Assembly (NCBI GenBank): GCA_031404455.1
Contig: JANNHP010000247.1
Span: 1 to 13,658 of the forward strand
Origin: JANNHP01 sp031404455
GTDB taxonomy: Bacteria; Planctomycetota; JAJSAM01; JAJVHW01
Length of the DNA stretch: 13,658 bases
Direction: 5' to 3'
Within the stretch, counting starts at the first letter, position 1. Each line of letters starts with the position of its first letter. The position numbers and the translations under genes were made by a program. Positions 13,239 through 13,658 of the stretch are shown one piece after another. The notes beneath the pieces are model-generated. The model had not been told where the DNA came from, searched no databases, and saw nothing but the letters and a program-made list of their open reading frames with translations.

Positions 13239-13658
13239 TCACCTCGTCGTGAACGTCCAGGTGAACTCGACGGGGCCCGTCGCCCGGTCGGCGCGGAAGC
13301 GGGCGACGAAGGCGCGGCGGCGGTCGAGCGGTTTCGCGGAGACGAACGTCGCGGACGCGGTCTCGATCGGGCGGCCCTTGCCGGAGTAGGGGTTCTCGGG
13401 CGTGAAGACCTCGCCCGCGATTGGGTCGAGGCCGCCCGCGGCGTTGGCCGCGAAGAGTTCGAGGCGCGCGGACTTGATGTCGGTCCACACGCCCTTCCAC
13501 ACGACCGCGACCGGGTAGCCGCGCGGCTGGGCGTAGAAGCCCGCGTCGCGGTCGGGCGGCGGGATCTCGGACTCGCACGTCGCGGGCACCGACTCCTGTC
13601 CCGGACCGGGGATGAGCACCGGGAAGCCGCGCGCGCCGACGTCGAGGTCGCCGCCCCA
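13239..13658 (-). CDS. C-terminal part of a secreted protein, probably CAP domain plus Ig-like end, 5' truncated
   Basis: About 139 codons, open through the window edge and starting WGGDLDVGARGFPVLIPGPG; the GTG at 13619 is internal. The WGGDLDVG ... PVLIPGPGQESVP passage looks like the end of a CAP (SCP/PR-1-like) domain followed by the proline-rich linker seen in planctomycete secreted proteins. The last part (YPVAVVWKG to VEFTWTFTTR) is a beta-rich module, and the W-T-F-T-T ending is typical of bacterial Ig-like domains. No catalytic residues are visible in this part. A degenerate copy of its last 28 codons lies at 10519-10606. Its stop at 13239 is followed by a CCGGCGCCGG palindrome and then the MITE-like element. 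The CAP assignment is tentative because the domain itself lies outside. Confidence 0.55.
   Translation of the reverse strand, partial: WGGDLDVGARGFPVLIPGPGQESVPATCESEIPPPDRDAGFYAQPRGYPVAVVWKGVWTDIKSARLELFAANAAGGLDPIAGEVFTPENPYSGKGRPIETASATFVSAKPLDRRRAFVARFRADRATGPVEFTWTFTTR

Noticed and set aside
1..13658. CRISPR arrays, rRNA or tRNA genes, integrase or transposase genes
   Set aside because: No regularly spaced direct repeats, no RNA-gene signatures and no recombinase motifs were seen in either strand.

Overview
This is a high-GC bacterial window with a strong G/C bias at third codon positions. The closest feel is Planctomycetota or a similar environmental lineage. That rests on a secreted PepSY-like protein beside a two-component system, a CAP-type secreted protein ending in a beta-sandwich, and a plant/cyanobacterial-type GlgC. 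No rRNA, tRNA or other taxonomic marker is present, so the assignment is weak.

Left part (1-6814): a 5'-truncated ATP-grasp ligase and an alpha/beta-hydrolase overlap by ATGA on the + strand. They converge on glycogen synthase glgA (-). Both gene ends form hairpins that contain the stop codons. A SAM methyltransferase and a hicB-hicA toxin-antitoxin pair follow on +. On - lies a coupled run: glgC, a 137-aa protein of unknown function and a 116-aa membrane protein, joined by GTGA overlaps. glgA, the methyltransferase and hicB share an unusual start region: a TANNNT box exactly 7 nt before the ATG, which suggests leaderless transcription.

Middle (6815-9653): glgC diverges from two paralogous ATP-grasp genes. 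The divergent pair appears to share one symmetric -10 element (AGGCTACCCT), which would tie ATP-grasp expression to glycogen synthesis. The second ATP-grasp gene ends in a clear stem-loop.

Right part (9654-13658): a DUF2310 Zn-ribbon protein (+) is followed by a decaying - strand operon. Its order is response regulator, sensor kinase cut off just before its H-box, PepSY-like secreted protein, and a scar holding only the two ends of a CAP-like gene. Upstream of the regulator sits a 235-bp MITE-like element with perfect 18-bp terminal inverted repeats and two internal hairpins, so it can fold as a cloverleaf. The window ends inside an intact-looking paralogue of the CAP-like gene.

How the genes may work together: GlgC makes ADP-glucose and GlgA polymerises it. 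Three ATP-grasp ligases and a hydrolase are interleaved with them, which suggests an amide- or ester-forming side pathway co-regulated with glycogen. That link is inference from gene order and promoter sharing; substrates cannot be read from the sequence.
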